A stretch of 64,000 nucleotides of DNA from Salinispora tropica CNB-440 (lineage in GTDB: Bacteria; Actinomycetota; Actinomycetes; Mycobacteriales; Micromonosporaceae), in contig NC_009380.1 in assembly GCF_000016425.1 (NCBI RefSeq), positions 2,484,144 through 2,548,143 of the forward strand, given 5' to 3'. Below the pieces are notes generated by a model. The model had not been told where the DNA came from, did no database searches, and saw only the letters and a program-made list of their open reading frames with translations. The translations under genes and the position numbers were made by a program. Positions 53,585-62,998 of the stretch are shown in pieces; position 1 is the stretch's first letter; the number at the start of each line of letters is the position of its first letter.

Positions 53585-54424
53585 GTGGCAGCGGCTTTCG
53601 ACCCATCCGGGCGTTTTCCGGATCTGTTCACCAGCGTGGGGACATCCTCCTTCTCCGCGTTCCTGAGCAAGGCGGCTCCGGAGTTGCTGCCCGGACGACG
53701 GCCACTGCCGCCCGGGATGGCCACGGGCCTGACGCCGCACGCCACCACCATCGTCGCCATCGCCACCGCCGGTGGGGTCGTGCTGGCGGGCGATCGCCGC
53801 GCCACCATGGGCAACCTGATCGCCCAGCGGGACGTCGAGAAGGTGCACCCGGCGGACGCCTACTCCCTGGTGGGCATGGCGGGTGCCGCCGGAATCGGGA
53901 TCGAGCTGACCCGACTCTTCCAGGTCGAGCTGGAGCACTACGAGAAGACCGAGGGCGCGATGCTCTCGCTCGACGGTAAGGCCAACCGGTTGGCCGCGAT
54001 GGTCCGGGGCAATCTCGGCGCGGCGATGCAGGGGCTCGCGGTTGTTCCGCTCTTCGCTGGGTTCGACCTGGCCGCGACGGACCCGGCGAAGGCCGGTCGG
54101 ATCTTCAGCTTCGACGTGACCGGCGGTCCCTACGAGGAGACCGGTTACGACGCGGTCGGCTCCGGTTCCGTGTTCGCCAAGTCGGCGCTGAAGAAGCGGT
54201 TCCGGCTTGGGCTCTCCGTTGACGACGCGGTGCGCCTGGCCGTGGAGGCCCTGTACGACGCGGCCGACGACGACACCGCGACCGGCGGGCCGGACCTGAC
54301 CCGGCGGATCTACCCGGTGGTGATGTCTGCCACGGCGGAGGGCACGCACCGACTCACCGAGGCGGAGACGGCGGCGATCGCCGAAAGTGTGGTCGCCGGC
54401 CGGATGGAGAATCCGGGCGGCTGA
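53585..54424 (+). CDS. prcB: 20S proteasome beta subunit
   Basis: A 279-aa precursor. The propeptide of about 53 residues ends TPHA and the mature chain begins [21 protein letters not shown], giving Thr54 as the catalytic N-terminal threonine. Residue -1 is Ala where Gly is usual. GTG 53585 follows GAGAGGAA; the upstream frame extension (from 53450) is not used. It forms the inner heptameric rings of the proteasome. Confidence 0.96.
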   Translation: MAAAFDPSGRFPDLFTSVGTSSFSAFLSKAAPELLPGRRPLPPGMATGLTPHATTIVAIATAGGVVLAGDRRATMGNLIAQRDVEKVHPADAYSLVGMAGAAGIGIELTRLFQVELEHYEKTEGAMLSLDGKANRLAAMVRGNLGAAMQGLAVVPLFAGFDLAATDPAKAGRIFSFDVTGGPYEETGYDAVGSGSVFAKSALKKRFRLGLSVDDAVRLAVEALYDAADDDTATGGPDLTRRIYPVVMSATAEGTHRLTEAETAAIAESVVAGRMENPGG

Positions 54425-54475
54425 GCCCCCACCCGACCCAGTGACCAGCACAGCGCCGTAAGGAGAACTTCTGTC

Positions 54476-55258
54476 GTGGCCATGCAGTTCTACGCCTCCC
54501 CCGAGCAGATCATGCGCGACCGCTCCGAGCTGGCCCGCAAGGGCATCGCCCGAGGGCGCAGCGCGGTGGTCCTGAGTTACGCCGGCGGGGTGCTCTTCGT
54601 CGCGGAGAACCTCTCCAGCGCCCTGCACAAGGTCGGTGAGATCTACGATCGGATCGGCTTCGCCGCCGTGGGCCGATACAACGAGTTCGAGAACCTGCGG
54701 CGTGCGGGTGTGCGGATGGCCGACCTGAACGGTCTGAGCTACGACCGGCGGGACGTGACCGGGCGGGCGCTCGCCAACTCGTTCGCGCAGACACTCGGAG
54801 CGATCTTCACCGAGCAGTCCAAGCCGTTCGAGGTGGAGATCTGTGTCGCCCAGGTCGGTGTAACGGCGGAGGACGACGAACTGTACCGGTTGACCTACGA
54901 CGGGTCGGTCAACGATGAGCCCGGCCGAATGGCGATGGGCGGTCAGGCCGAGGCGATCGCTGGAGCGCTGAAGTCGAACCACCGTTCGGACATGTCGCTG
55001 GGCGACGCGGTCAAGGTGGCGGTGCGGGCGTTGGGCAGCGTCGGCGGTGAGGGCGGGGCTGCTCGCACGATCGCGGCGGACCAGCTGGAGGTGGCCATCC
55101 TGGACCGCCACCGGGACGGGCGGACGTTCCGGCGGGTTACCGGTGCGGCGTTGACCGCCTTGCTCGACGATGGGGCCGCGGCAGCGTCGACGGATGCCCC
55201 GGCTGCTGCGGCAGACTCGGCCGATGTGGAGGAACGCCCCGATTCCGAGGCCCCCTAG
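54476..55258 (+). CDS. prcA: 20S proteasome alpha subunit
   Basis: A 260-aa alpha subunit beginning [29 protein letters not shown], the usual gate-forming N-terminus and alpha-type fold without a catalytic Thr. It has an Ala/Asp-rich C-terminal tail. GTG 54476 lies 10 nt from AAGGAG. It forms the outer rings that bind ARC. Confidence 0.96.
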   Translation: MAMQFYASPEQIMRDRSELARKGIARGRSAVVLSYAGGVLFVAENLSSALHKVGEIYDRIGFAAVGRYNEFENLRRAGVRMADLNGLSYDRRDVTGRALANSFAQTLGAIFTEQSKPFEVEICVAQVGVTAEDDELYRLTYDGSVNDEPGRMAMGGQAEAIAGALKSNHRSDMSLGDAVKVAVRALGSVGGEGGAARTIAADQLEVAILDRHRDGRTFRRVTGAALTALLDDGAAAASTDAPAAAADSADVEERPDSEAP

Positions 55259-55277
55259 GGCCACTGACTTCGGCCGC

Positions 55278-56252
55278 TCACGCCTTGATCAGCGGCTCCC
55301 ACCAGGCCCGGTTCTCCCGGTACCAGTCGACAGTGGCGGCTAGACCCTGCTCGAAGTCGACGGTGGGCTTCCAGCCGAGTTCGCGCTGGGTCTCCGTGGT
55401 GTCGAGGGCGTACCGGCGGTCGTGTCCCTTGCGGTCCGTCACCGGCGTTACCCGGTCCCAACCGGCGTCGAACTCGGCGAGGAGTGAGCCGGTCAACTCT
55501 CGGTTGGTCCGGGCGGTGTCGCTGCCGAGGTGGTAGATCGCCCCAGCGCGGCCGTCCCGGTGCGCGAGTGCTATCCCCTGGCAGTGGTCGTCCACGTGCA
55601 GCCAGTTTCGGATGTCGCCGCCGTCGCCGTACAGCGGCAGGGTGTGCCCATCGATAAGGTTGGTGACGAAGCGGGGGATGAGCTTCTCGGGGTGCTGGTA
55701 CGGGCCGTAGGTGTTGGCGCCCCGGGTGATGACCACGTCGAGTCCGTGGGTGCGGTGGTAGGCCAGGGCGAGCAGGTCGGCGGCGGCCTTGCTGGCCGAG
55801 TACGGGGAGCTGGGATCCAGCGGCGCGGAGGGGGGCCACGAGCCCTGGGCGATGGAGCCATAAACCTCGTCGGTGGAGACGTGGAGGAACCGCCCGGTGC
55901 GGTGCCGCAGCGCGGCGTCGAGCAGAACGCCGGTACCGCCCACGTTGGTGCTGACGAACGGAGCGGCGCTGGCGATGGAACGGTCCACGTGGGACTCGGC
56001 GGCGAGGTGGACGATAGCGTCGTGTCCGGCGACGGCGGCGTCCACCAGCTCCACGTCGCGTACGTCGCCGCGGACGACGCGCAGGCGGGGGTCGTCGCGG
56101 ACCGGGCCGAGACTTCCTTCGGTGCCGGCGTACGTGAACGAGTCGAGCACGGTAACCCGCTCCGGCCGTAGGACCGAATCGGTGCTGTGGAGCAGCCGGC
56201 GCACAAGTGCCGAGCCGATGAAGCCGGCCCCGCCGGTGACGAGGATTCTCAC
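55278..56252 (-). CDS. rmlB: dTDP-glucose 4,6-dehydratase, second homologue
   Basis: A 324-aa RmlB-type [45 protein letters not shown] (catalytic Asp-Glu), YSASKAAAD (YxxxK), RGANTYGPYQHPEK. It differs from the cluster copy (30674-31681) throughout. It is inserted antisense between prcA and pafA, which are normally separated by little. It may serve cell-wall or other rhamnose synthesis. GTG 56252 is chosen at the conserved N-terminus; a longer reading frame upstream is antisense to pafA. Confidence 0.93.
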   Translation of the reverse strand: MRILVTGGAGFIGSALVRRLLHSTDSVLRPERVTVLDSFTYAGTEGSLGPVRDDPRLRVVRGDVRDVELVDAAVAGHDAIVHLAAESHVDRSIASAAPFVSTNVGGTGVLLDAALRHRTGRFLHVSTDEVYGSIAQGSWPPSAPLDPSSPYSASKAAADLLALAYHRTHGLDVVITRGANTYGPYQHPEKLIPRFVTNLIDGHTLPLYGDGGDIRNWLHVDDHCQGIALAHRDGRAGAIYHLGSDTARTNRELTGSLLAEFDAGWDRVTPVTDRKGHDRRYALDTTETQRELGWKPTVDFEQGLAATVDWYRENRAWWEPLIKA

Positions 56253-56354
56253 GGTCTGCACCGTACCGCGGGGCAGGGGCAGCATGGGCCGCAGTTGGCG
56301 CGGGCCGTCTGGGACGGGTGTGGTGAGCACTGCCCAGATGTCGCCGTCTGCGGC

Positions 56355-56360
56355 TAGTGT
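56355..56360 (+). promoter_or_regulatory. -10 hexamer TAGTGT of leaderless pafA
   Basis: TAGTGT ends 6 nt before ATG 56367, with no ribosome-binding site: a leaderless arrangement. pafA therefore has its own promoter, separate from the prcBA operon. Confidence 0.6.
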
Positions 56361-56366
56361 CTCATC

Positions 56367-57725
56367 ATGGAGCGGCGAATCTTCGGCCTCGAGACCGAGT
56401 ACGGCGTCACCTGCACCTACCGCGGGCAGCGCCGGTTGTCCCCCGACGAGGTCGCGCGGTACCTGTTCCGCCGCGTGGTGTCGTGGGGCCGGTCGAGCAA
56501 TGTCTTCCTGCGCAACGGCGCCCGGCTGTACCTGGATGTCGGCTCGCACCCGGAGTACGCGACGCCGGAGTGCGACTCGGTGGCGGACCTCGTGGCGCAC
56601 GACCGCGCCGGCGAGCGGATCCTGGAGGGTCTGCTCGTTGATGCGGAGAAGCGGCTGCACGACGAGGGCATCGCGGGCGAGATCTACCTGTTCAAGAACA
56701 ACACGGATTCGGCCGGGAACTCGTACGGTTGCCACGAGAACTACCTCGTCTCCCGGCACGGCGAGTTCGGCCGGCTGGCAGATGTGTTGATTCCGTTCCT
56801 GGTCACCCGTCAGTTGATCTGTGGTGCGGGGAAGGTCCTCCAGACACCGCGCGGCGCCGTCTACTGCCTGTCGCAGCGGGCCGAGCACATCTGGGAGGGG
56901 GTGTCGTCGGCGACCACCCGGAGCCGGCCGATCATCAACACCCGGGACGAGCCGCATGCGGACGCTGAGCGGTACCGCCGGCTGCACGTGATCGTCGGCG
57001 ACTCGAACATGAACGAGGTCACCACGCTGCTGAAGGTGGGCGCGGCGGACATTGTGCTCCGGATGATCGAGTCCGGGGTGGTGATGCGGGACCTGACGCT
57101 GGAGAACCCGATTCGCGCGATCCGCGAGGTGTCGCACGACATCACCGGTCGGAGGAAGGTGCGACTGGCCTCCGGAAAGGAGATCAGCGCGCTTGAGATC
57201 CAGCAGGAGTATCTGGCGAAGGCCACGGAGTTCGTCGAGCGGCGCGGCGGCGATCAGACGGCGAAGCGGGTGGTGGAGCTCTGGGGCCGGGTTCTTTCGG
57301 CGGTGGAGACCGGTGATCTGGAGCCGGTGGCCCGGGAGATCGACTGGGTGACCAAGCTGCGATTGATCGAACGTTATCAACGCAAGCATGATCTGCCGTT
57401 GTCGCATCCGCGGGTGGCACAGATGGATCTGGCCTACCACGACCTTCGTCGGGGCCGGGGCCTGTACGGCTTGTTGGAGCGGCGGGGCCAGGTGGACCGG
57501 GCGGCAACCGACCCGGAGATCTTCGAGGCGAAGGAGACACCGCCGCAGACCACTCGGGCGCGACTCCGGGGGGAGTTCATCCGGCATGCCCAGGAGAAGC
57601 GGCGGGACTTCACCGTCGACTGGGTGCACCTGAAGCTCAACGATCAGGCGCAGCGCACGGTGTTGTGCAAGGACCCTTTCCGGGCGTACGACGAGCGGGT
57701 GGAACGGCTGATTGCCAGTATGTGA
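56367..57725 (+). CDS. pafA: Pup-protein ligase
   Basis: A 452-aa ligase of the Dop/PafA family: [63 protein letters not shown]. It uses ATP to activate the C-terminal Glu of Pup and links it to lysines. Compared with Dop it lacks the loop after the first strand. Leaderless start at 56367. Confidence 0.97.
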   Translation: MERRIFGLETEYGVTCTYRGQRRLSPDEVARYLFRRVVSWGRSSNVFLRNGARLYLDVGSHPEYATPECDSVADLVAHDRAGERILEGLLVDAEKRLHDEGIAGEIYLFKNNTDSAGNSYGCHENYLVSRHGEFGRLADVLIPFLVTRQLICGAGKVLQTPRGAVYCLSQRAEHIWEGVSSATTRSRPIINTRDEPHADAERYRRLHVIVGDSNMNEVTTLLKVGAADIVLRMIESGVVMRDLTLENPIRAIREVSHDITGRRKVRLASGKEISALEIQQEYLAKATEFVERRGGDQTAKRVVELWGRVLSAVETGDLEPVAREIDWVTKLRLIERYQRKHDLPLSHPRVAQMDLAYHDLRRGRGLYGLLERRGQVDRAATDPEIFEAKETPPQTTRARLRGEFIRHAQEKRRDFTVDWVHLKLNDQAQRTVLCKDPFRAYDERVERLIASM

Positions 57726-57780
57726 GCTCGACGGGCGCGGCTGCGCCGGCTCCGCGGCCGCCGGGTAGGCTGGCCGCGCC

Positions 57781-57960
57781 ATGATGTCTAGTCAACCGGG
57801 CGGCTCCGAGAAACAGAGCTGGGCCGAACGCCGCCGCCAGAAGATTCGTGCCGAGATCGAGCGAAACCGCCGCGGCGAGTACACCGTGCCCACCTGGGTG
57901 CTGGCACTCGCCCTGGCCGCGATCGTGCTGGCCTGGGTCGTACTGGTGATCCTGGCCTGA
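57781..57960 (+). CDS. Small single-pass membrane protein
   Basis: A 59-aa protein translated directly from the sequence: a basic, Arg/Glu-rich helix (SWAERRRQKIRAEIERN), then one membrane helix (VLALALAAIVLAWVVLVILA) ending at the stop. A TAGGCT -10-like hexamer ends 9 nt upstream of ATG 57781 and no ribosome-binding site is seen, so a near-leaderless mRNA is likely. Codon use (GC-rich third positions) supports coding. Function unknown. Confidence 0.7.
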   Translation: MMSSQPGGSEKQSWAERRRQKIRAEIERNRRGEYTVPTWVLALALAAIVLAWVVLVILA

Positions 57961-57967
57961 GCGGCGG

Positions 57968-59053
57968 TCAGCCGGCGAGCGCCACGGCGTGCCGTCCCGC
58001 CGCCGCGGCGGCGAGGAAGTAGGCGTGGTCGGCATCCAGACCGCGACCCATCGTCGACAGCGGTACCGGGCTGGCCCGCAGTGCGGCGTCGAGGCCGGCG
58101 ACCGGCACCCGGAGCACCTGGTGCCGGGCGGTGAGCGGGGCCAGAGCCGTCGCGACGGCGGTGGCCAGCGCCGGGTCGAGTTCGTCGGGCACGACCAACT
58201 CCGCGGGGGCCAGGGCCACCCGGCCGTACGCGGTCAGGCTGTGGTGGGAGACGCCGTGATGTCGGGGTCGGGGGTCCGCGGCGGAGATGCGCAGGGAACC
58301 GACCGGCCGGCCACCCAACGCGGCGACCGCGTTGACCGCCTCGCCGACCGCGACCCCGGAGAAACCCCAGCGGGTGCCGGTGCCCAGGTTGCCGGGACCC
58401 TGGGCGACGACAGCCAGGTCGGCGTGGAGCACATGCCGCGCGGCGAGTAGGCCCGAGTGCAGGGTGCTCGCCTCCAGGTCGCCGCCGAACGCCTGCCCCA
58501 CGCTGATGGTGCCGGCGAGGTGGCCCTCGAGCCCGGCGAGGGTGCGGGAGAACCAGGCCGGCAGCGCGCCCCCATCGGTGAGTAGGTACGCCACCCGCGC
58601 ATCCGGCGCATCAGCGCGAATCCCGGCCAGTACCGCCGGGAGGGCGGAGTGCAGGTCGGCGGTGACCACGGGCAGGCCGCCCAGGTCGTCGGCGTCGGCC
58701 AGGGCCGCTCGGTGTGGGGACGCCTCCTCGTCGACGCCGAGCAGGATCGGCTGCAACGGGGTGTAGCGGGCTTTGACCAGGTGACCCGCGGCGCGACTGT
58801 CAGCCGGGGCGGGCGGATCGGGTGGCAGTCGGTCCGGCAGGGCCACGACCAGGGCGTAGCCGCCGGTGCCGAGGCCCATCAACAGGGCGCCGGCGTTGAG
58901 CAACACCCGGTCGCCGACGCGCGGTCGACCGACCAACTCGGGGTAGGCGAGCGCGCGCATCATCGAGTCGTCGGCGAGGGTGACGGCCAACTCGACCGCG
59001 CCGCCCCATTGCCGCCGGACCGCCGTTACCGTTCCCGACCGCCATCGCACCAT
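57968..59053 (-). CDS. DUF3866 family protein
   Basis: A 361-aa conserved actinobacterial protein of the DUF3866 type: N-terminal MVRWRSGTVTAVRRQWGGAVELAV, a central region with AYLLTDGGALPAW and VAQGPGNLGTGTRWGFSGVAVG (Gly-rich), and a C-terminal STMGRGLDADHAYFLAAAAAG. No catalytic motif I can name. ATG 59053 is leaderless, with TAGCGT 7 nt upstream on the complement. It is convergent with the small membrane gene. Confidence 0.85.
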   Translation of the reverse strand: MVRWRSGTVTAVRRQWGGAVELAVTLADDSMMRALAYPELVGRPRVGDRVLLNAGALLMGLGTGGYALVVALPDRLPPDPPAPADSRAAGHLVKARYTPLQPILLGVDEEASPHRAALADADDLGGLPVVTADLHSALPAVLAGIRADAPDARVAYLLTDGGALPAWFSRTLAGLEGHLAGTISVGQAFGGDLEASTLHSGLLAARHVLHADLAVVAQGPGNLGTGTRWGFSGVAVGEAVNAVAALGGRPVGSLRISAADPRPRHHGVSHHSLTAYGRVALAPAELVVPDELDPALATAVATALAPLTARHQVLRVPVAGLDAALRASPVPLSTMGRGLDADHAYFLAAAAAGRHAVALAG

Positions 59054-59060
59054 GCGCGCG

Positions 59061-59066
59061 ACGCTA
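59061..59066 (-). promoter_or_regulatory. -10 hexamer TAGCGT of the DUF3866 gene
   Basis: On the complement, TAGCGT lies 7 nt before ATG 59053. No ribosome-binding site, so leaderless. Confidence 0.55.
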
Positions 59067-59195
59067 GCGGTCGAACCGGGTGGGTCCGGCATCCGGGGGT
59101 GTCACGGGGCGACGCCCGGGGTCGGCCCGGTCACGTTGGCAGACCGGGGCGAGACGCGCGGCGTGATGGTACATATGTTCGCCGGGGTTGGCTGC

Positions 59196-59201
59196 TAGCG
59201 T
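59196..59201 (+). promoter_or_regulatory. -10 hexamer TAGCGT of leaderless pafB
   Basis: TAGCGT ends 6 nt before GTG 59208. Same pattern as pafA and the DUF3866 gene. Confidence 0.55.
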
Positions 59202-59207
59202 CGTACT

Positions 59208-60200
59208 GTGTCGCGGACCCGTACCGAACGCCTGGTCAACCTGGTGATCTGCCTCCTGTCCACGCGACGGTTCCTGACCGCCGTGCAGATCGCCGCGACC
59301 GTGCCCGGCTACGAGCATGATCCGCACGATGTGCGGGACCACGAGGCGTTCCAACGCAAGTTCGAGCGGGACAAGGCCGAGCTGCGCGAGCTCGGCGTCC
59401 CGCTGGAGACCGGGACGGCCAGCGCCTTCGACTTCGAGCCGGGCTATCGCATCGCCCGCCGGCAGTATGCGCTGCCCGAGATCCCGCTTGAGCCGGCCGA
59501 GGCCGCGGCGGTCGGCATCGCCGCCCGGCTGTGGCAGCACGCCGGTCTGGCCGCCGCCGCGTCGTCCGGGTTGGCGAAGCTGCGCGCGGCCGGGGTCGAC
59601 GTGGACCCACAGGCCACGCTCGGGCTGGAGCCGATGGTGACCGTCGATCCGGCCTTCGCGCCGCTGACCGCCGCGGCCCGGGATCGTCGTGAGGTGGTCT
59701 TTGACTACCGGGTCCCGGACCGGGACGAGCCCTCCGGCCGCCGACTGCAGCCGTGGGGGGTGGTCTGCTGGCGGGGCCGGTGGTACGTGGTGGGGCACGA
59801 CCTGGATCGGGCCGCCGCCCGCTGCTTCCGCCTCTCTCGGGTGGTGGGGGCGGTGCGGACGGTGGGCCCGCCGGGGGCGTACGAGCCACCGGCCGAGGTG
59901 GATCTGATCAGCTATGTCGCTCGTTCGTCGGATCCGGTGGAGCGCACCGGCCGCGCCCGGGTGTTCGTCGCGCCCGGCCGGGCTGCTGGGTTGCGCCGGT
60001 GGGCGGTGGAGACGACCTCGGATTCCACCGGTGACCAGCTCGTCCTGCCGTACGCGGATCCGGAGGCGCTCGCCGGTCAGCTCGTCGGCTACGGCCCGGA
60101 CGTGCGGGTGCTCGACCCGCCGGAGGTACGGGAGGCGGTCATCCAGCGGCTCAAGGAGACCGTCGCGCGCCACGACGTCGTTGCCGGGGGTGCCCGGTGA
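59208..60200 (+). CDS. pafB: WYL-domain transcriptional activator PafB
   Basis: A 330-aa protein: N-terminal winged HTH (RLVNLVICLLSTRRFLTAVQIAA), WYL domain (about 145-220, with VVCWRGRWYVVGHDLD) and C-terminal WCX. With PafC it forms the mycobacterial LexA-independent DNA-damage activator. GTGA overlap with pafC (60197) shows coupling. Confidence 0.93.
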   Translation: MSRTRTERLVNLVICLLSTRRFLTAVQIAATVPGYEHDPHDVRDHEAFQRKFERDKAELRELGVPLETGTASAFDFEPGYRIARRQYALPEIPLEPAEAAAVGIAARLWQHAGLAAAASSGLAKLRAAGVDVDPQATLGLEPMVTVDPAFAPLTAAARDRREVVFDYRVPDRDEPSGRRLQPWGVVCWRGRWYVVGHDLDRAAARCFRLSRVVGAVRTVGPPGAYEPPAEVDLISYVARSSDPVERTGRARVFVAPGRAAGLRRWAVETTSDSTGDQLVLPYADPEALAGQLVGYGPDVRVLDPPEVREAVIQRLKETVARHDVVAGGAR

Positions 60201-61210
60201 CCCGGTCTACCCGGTCCGGGTCCCGTACCTCCGCGGATCGGTTGGCCCGGCTGCTCAACCTGGTGCCCTTCCTACTGGCCCGGCCCGGTATCGAGATCGC
60301 CGAGGCAGCGGGTGACCTGGGGGTGACCGAGCGGCAGCTGCGGGAGGACCTGGAGCTGCTCTGGGTGTGTGGGCTGCCGGGCTACGGCCCGGGGGACCTG
60401 ATCGACATGGCCTTCGACGGTGACCGGGTGACGATCACCTACGACGCCGGCATCGATCGACCGCTGCGGCTGACCCCCGACGAGGCCCTCGCGCTGGTTG
60501 TGGCGCTGCGAATGCTGGCGGAGACGCCGGGGGTGGCCAACCGGGAAGCAGTGGAGCGGGCTCTGGTCAAGATCGAAAGTGCCGCGGGTGACCGGTTGGG
60601 TGCCCCGGTCGCGGTACGGCTGCCGGCAGACAATCGCCGGGTGGCGGAGCTGCGGGCGGCGGTGGAGAGCGGCCGGGCGCTGCGGATCACCTACTACTCG
60701 GTGGCCCGGGACGAGACGATCGAGCGGGTCGTCGACCCCCTGCGAATACTCGTCGTCGGCGGCCGGGCGTACATGGAGGCCTGGTGCCGCCGGGCCGAGG
60801 GGATGCGGGTGTTCCGGGTCGACCGGATCGACGCGGTGACCCGGTTGGCCGAGCCGGCGCGGGTGCCGTCGCAGGCGGTGCCGCACGACCTCACCGGCGG
60901 TGTGTTCCGGCCCACGGCGGATCTGCCGCTGGTCACCCTGCGAATCGGTCGGAGTGAGCGGTGGATCACCGAGTACTACCCGTGTGAGCGGGTCGAACCA
61001 GGCGATGGCGAATGGTTGGTCTCACTCCGGGTCACCGACCTGGGCTGGGCCCGCCGCTTCGTGTTGGGCCTGGGTCCGGAGGTCACCGTGGTGGCGCCGG
61101 CGGAGCTGGCCACACAGGTGCATGCCGCGGCGACCGCTGCCCTCGAGGCGTACGCGATGCCGCCGCCGAGCGCGGCGGCCGACCCGGCGGCATCGACGAG
61201 CAGCCGGTAG
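60197..61210 (+). CDS. pafC: WYL-domain transcriptional activator PafC
   Basis: A 337-aa partner of PafB: HTH (RLLNLVPFLLARPGIEIAEAAGDLGVTERQLREDL), WYL domain near 155-220 (RITYYSVARDETIERVVDPL), WCX at the end. Its TAG stop (61208-61210) is also the first half of the next gene's -10 hexamer. Confidence 0.93.
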   Translation: MTRSTRSGSRTSADRLARLLNLVPFLLARPGIEIAEAAGDLGVTERQLREDLELLWVCGLPGYGPGDLIDMAFDGDRVTITYDAGIDRPLRLTPDEALALVVALRMLAETPGVANREAVERALVKIESAAGDRLGAPVAVRLPADNRRVAELRAAVESGRALRITYYSVARDETIERVVDPLRILVVGGRAYMEAWCRRAEGMRVFRVDRIDAVTRLAEPARVPSQAVPHDLTGGVFRPTADLPLVTLRIGRSERWITEYYPCERVEPGDGEWLVSLRVTDLGWARRFVLGLGPEVTVVAPAELATQVHAAATAALEAYAMPPPSAAADPAASTSSR

Positions 61211-61213
61211 GCT
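61208..61213 (+). promoter_or_regulatory. -10 hexamer TAGGCT overlapping the pafC stop
   Basis: TAGGCT ends 7 nt before GTG 61221. The first three bases are the pafC stop codon, so the next gene has a promoter embedded in the pafC end. Confidence 0.5.
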
Positions 61214-61220
61214 GAGCGCC

Positions 61221-61469
61221 GTGGTGGTGTGGATCGTGGTCGCGCTGGTGGTGCTCCCGTTGGTGCTGCTCGGGCTGGCCGGGCGGCCGGTGGTGATCCG
61301 GCTGCGCCGGCTGCGGCGTGCGGCGGCGGCCTTGCAGCGACACGCGGGTGAGGCCACTGCGCTCCAGACGACCGCGGCGGCGCTGCAGGCGCGGGCCGAA
61401 GAACTGCAGGAACAGTTGGCGACCACCCAGCAGCAGGTCGCAGCGGTCCGGTTCCGCCGGGGTGGGTGA
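61221..61469 (+). CDS. Small membrane-anchored coiled-coil protein
   Basis: An 82-aa protein: an N-terminal membrane helix (VWIVVALVVLPLVLLGLAG), a basic patch (RLRRLRRAA), then a Gln/Ala-rich coiled coil (QTTAAALQARAEELQEQLATTQQQ). No family recognised. Leaderless GTG start. It sits between pafC and tatA, where short proteins of this layout occur in other actinomycetes. Confidence 0.72.
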   Translation: MVVWIVVALVVLPLVLLGLAGRPVVIRLRRLRRAAAALQRHAGEATALQTTAAALQARAEELQEQLATTQQQVAAVRFRRGG

Positions 61470-61607
61470 CCACCACCGCCGCCCACGGTCCTGTGTCATG
61501 TCGCGGGGGCGGAGCGGTTTGTCCGGGACATCGGGGGTTGGCCTAGATTTCACCCAGCCGGAACGGTCCCGTAGCGCCCAGCGGGTGGCAACGCCGCGGG
61601 ACGCACG

Positions 61608-61613
61608 TACGAT
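61608..61613 (+). promoter_or_regulatory. Possible -10 hexamer TACGAT for tatAC
   Basis: TACGAT, 44 nt before ATG 61658, would give a leader containing the GGAG at about 61647. A plausible promoter for the tatA-tatC pair. Confidence 0.4.
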
Positions 61614-61657
61614 GGCTGCGACACCACCTGCCCGACACAGAGAGACCGGAGCTTCCC

Positions 61658-61960
61658 ATGGGTGCCCTCAGGCCATGGCACATCGCCGTACTCGTGGTCG
61701 TGCTGATCCTGCTCTTCGGCGCGAAGCGGCTCCCCGATGCGGCCCGCTCGCTGGGCCGTTCGCTGCGGATCATCAAGGCCGAGACGAAGAGCCTGCACGA
61801 CGACGACCGTGACCTGGCCGAGAAGGCCGATGCCCAGGCGGGCTACCAGCCGATGCCACCGCAGGTCCAGCAGGGGCAGCACCCCCAGCAGTCACCCTAC
61901 CCGGCCCCGCCGCAGCAGCAGCCGGTCGTTGACCCGGTGCAGCGCACCCGCGACAGCTGA
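61658..61960 (+). CDS. tatA: Sec-independent translocase subunit TatA
   Basis: A 100-aa TatA: N-terminal membrane helix (WHIAVLVVVLILLFG), the FG-K/RLP hinge (LFGAKRLPDAARSLG), amphipathic helix, and a Pro/Gln-rich tail. It forms the pore for folded proteins with TatC encoded 18 bp downstream. ATG 61658 follows GGAGCTTCCC. Confidence 0.95.
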   Translation: MGALRPWHIAVLVVVLILLFGAKRLPDAARSLGRSLRIIKAETKSLHDDDRDLAEKADAQAGYQPMPPQVQQGQHPQQSPYPAPPQQQPVVDPVQRTRDS

Positions 61961-61978
61961 TCGAGGGGCCCGACCACC

Positions 61979-62929
61979 GTGGCCTTCGCCCTGCGTAAAC
62001 GCGGCCCGAGTAGTTTCCAACGGGCCTCGGAAGGCTCGATGACCCTGGTCGAGCACGTCCGCGAGCTGCGAAATCGGCTGTTCAAGGCGTCCCTGGCGAT
62101 CCTGGTCGGCTTCGGTGTCGGCCTTTGGTTCGCCGGCCCGGTGCGCGGCATCCTGCAACGGCCATACTGCGAACTGCCGCAGGCAAAGACCACCGACGGG
62201 GCCTGCGACTTCGTGCAGCTCGGTCCCGCCGACCTGTTCCTGCTTAACCTCAAGATCGGCCTGTGGGTGGGGCTGATCCTCGCCGCGCCGGTGTGGCTGT
62301 ACCAGCTGTGGGCCTTCATCGCCCCCGGCCTGCACAAACACGAGCGGCGCTACGCGTACGTCTTCACCGCGCTCGCGGCACCGCTGTTCATCGCCGGCGC
62401 GGTGCTGGCGTACTTCGTGACCTCCAAGGGCCTGGAGTTCCTGCTGGAGGTCTCCGGCCCCGAGATCAATACCACCCTCGACATCACCCGCTACGTCTCG
62501 TTCGTCACCAACCTGATCCTGCTGTTCGGGGTGGCGTTCGAGTTCCCGCTGATCGTGTTGATGCTCAACTTCGTCGGCGTTACCAGCGCGAAGCGGTTGC
62601 TGGGCTGGTGGCGGGTGGCGGTGTTCGTGTTCTTCGCCTTCGCTGCGGTGGTCACGCCCACGCCGGACCCGTTCGGTATGACCGCGTTGGCGCTGTGCCT
62701 GTGCGCCCTCTACTTCGCGGCCGTCGGTGTCGCATTCCTCAACGACAAACGTCGGGGCCGCGGTAAGGAGATCTACGCCGGCCTCGCCGACGACGAGGTG
62801 TCGCCGCTGAAGGAGGAGAACGACCCCGTCGAGGCGAGTGCCCCGGTTGGGGCGCCGGAATCGATCGCGGAGCCAGAGCCGGTCGTCAGGCCCGCGCCGA
62901 TCGAGCGCCGGTACGACGACATGACCTGA
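61979..62929 (+). CDS. tatC: Sec-independent translocase subunit TatC
   Basis: A 316-aa six-helix membrane protein with MTLVEHVRELRNRLFKA (conserved H-x-x-E-L-R-x-R near the N-terminus) and the P-D-P region VVTPTPDPFGM. It recognises twin-arginine signals. The acidic C-terminal tail is longer than in E. coli, as in other actinobacteria. GTG 61979 follows GAGGGG. Confidence 0.96.
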   Translation: MAFALRKRGPSSFQRASEGSMTLVEHVRELRNRLFKASLAILVGFGVGLWFAGPVRGILQRPYCELPQAKTTDGACDFVQLGPADLFLLNLKIGLWVGLILAAPVWLYQLWAFIAPGLHKHERRYAYVFTALAAPLFIAGAVLAYFVTSKGLEFLLEVSGPEINTTLDITRYVSFVTNLILLFGVAFEFPLIVLMLNFVGVTSAKRLLGWWRVAVFVFFAFAAVVTPTPDPFGMTALALCLCALYFAAVGVAFLNDKRRGRGKEIYAGLADDEVSPLKEENDPVEASAPVGAPESIAEPEPVVRPAPIERRYDDMT

Positions 62930-62985
62930 CGCTGCTGCCCCTGCCGTAGGCCAACGGGTGGGGTGCGGGCCCGGCCCCGTCCCGG

Positions 62986-62991
62986 TACGGT
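62986..62991 (+). promoter_or_regulatory. -10 hexamer TACGGT of the lipid-kinase gene
   Basis: TACGGT ends 7 nt before GTG 62999, again with no ribosome-binding site: leaderless. Confidence 0.5.
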
Positions 62992-62998
62992 GCACGCC

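Noticed and set aside
55278..57782. 834-aa leftward frame that would fuse an extra domain to the RmlB homologue
   Set aside because: The N-terminal ~510 residues are antisense to pafA and lack motifs. The RmlB homology begins exactly at MRILVTGG (GTG 56252).
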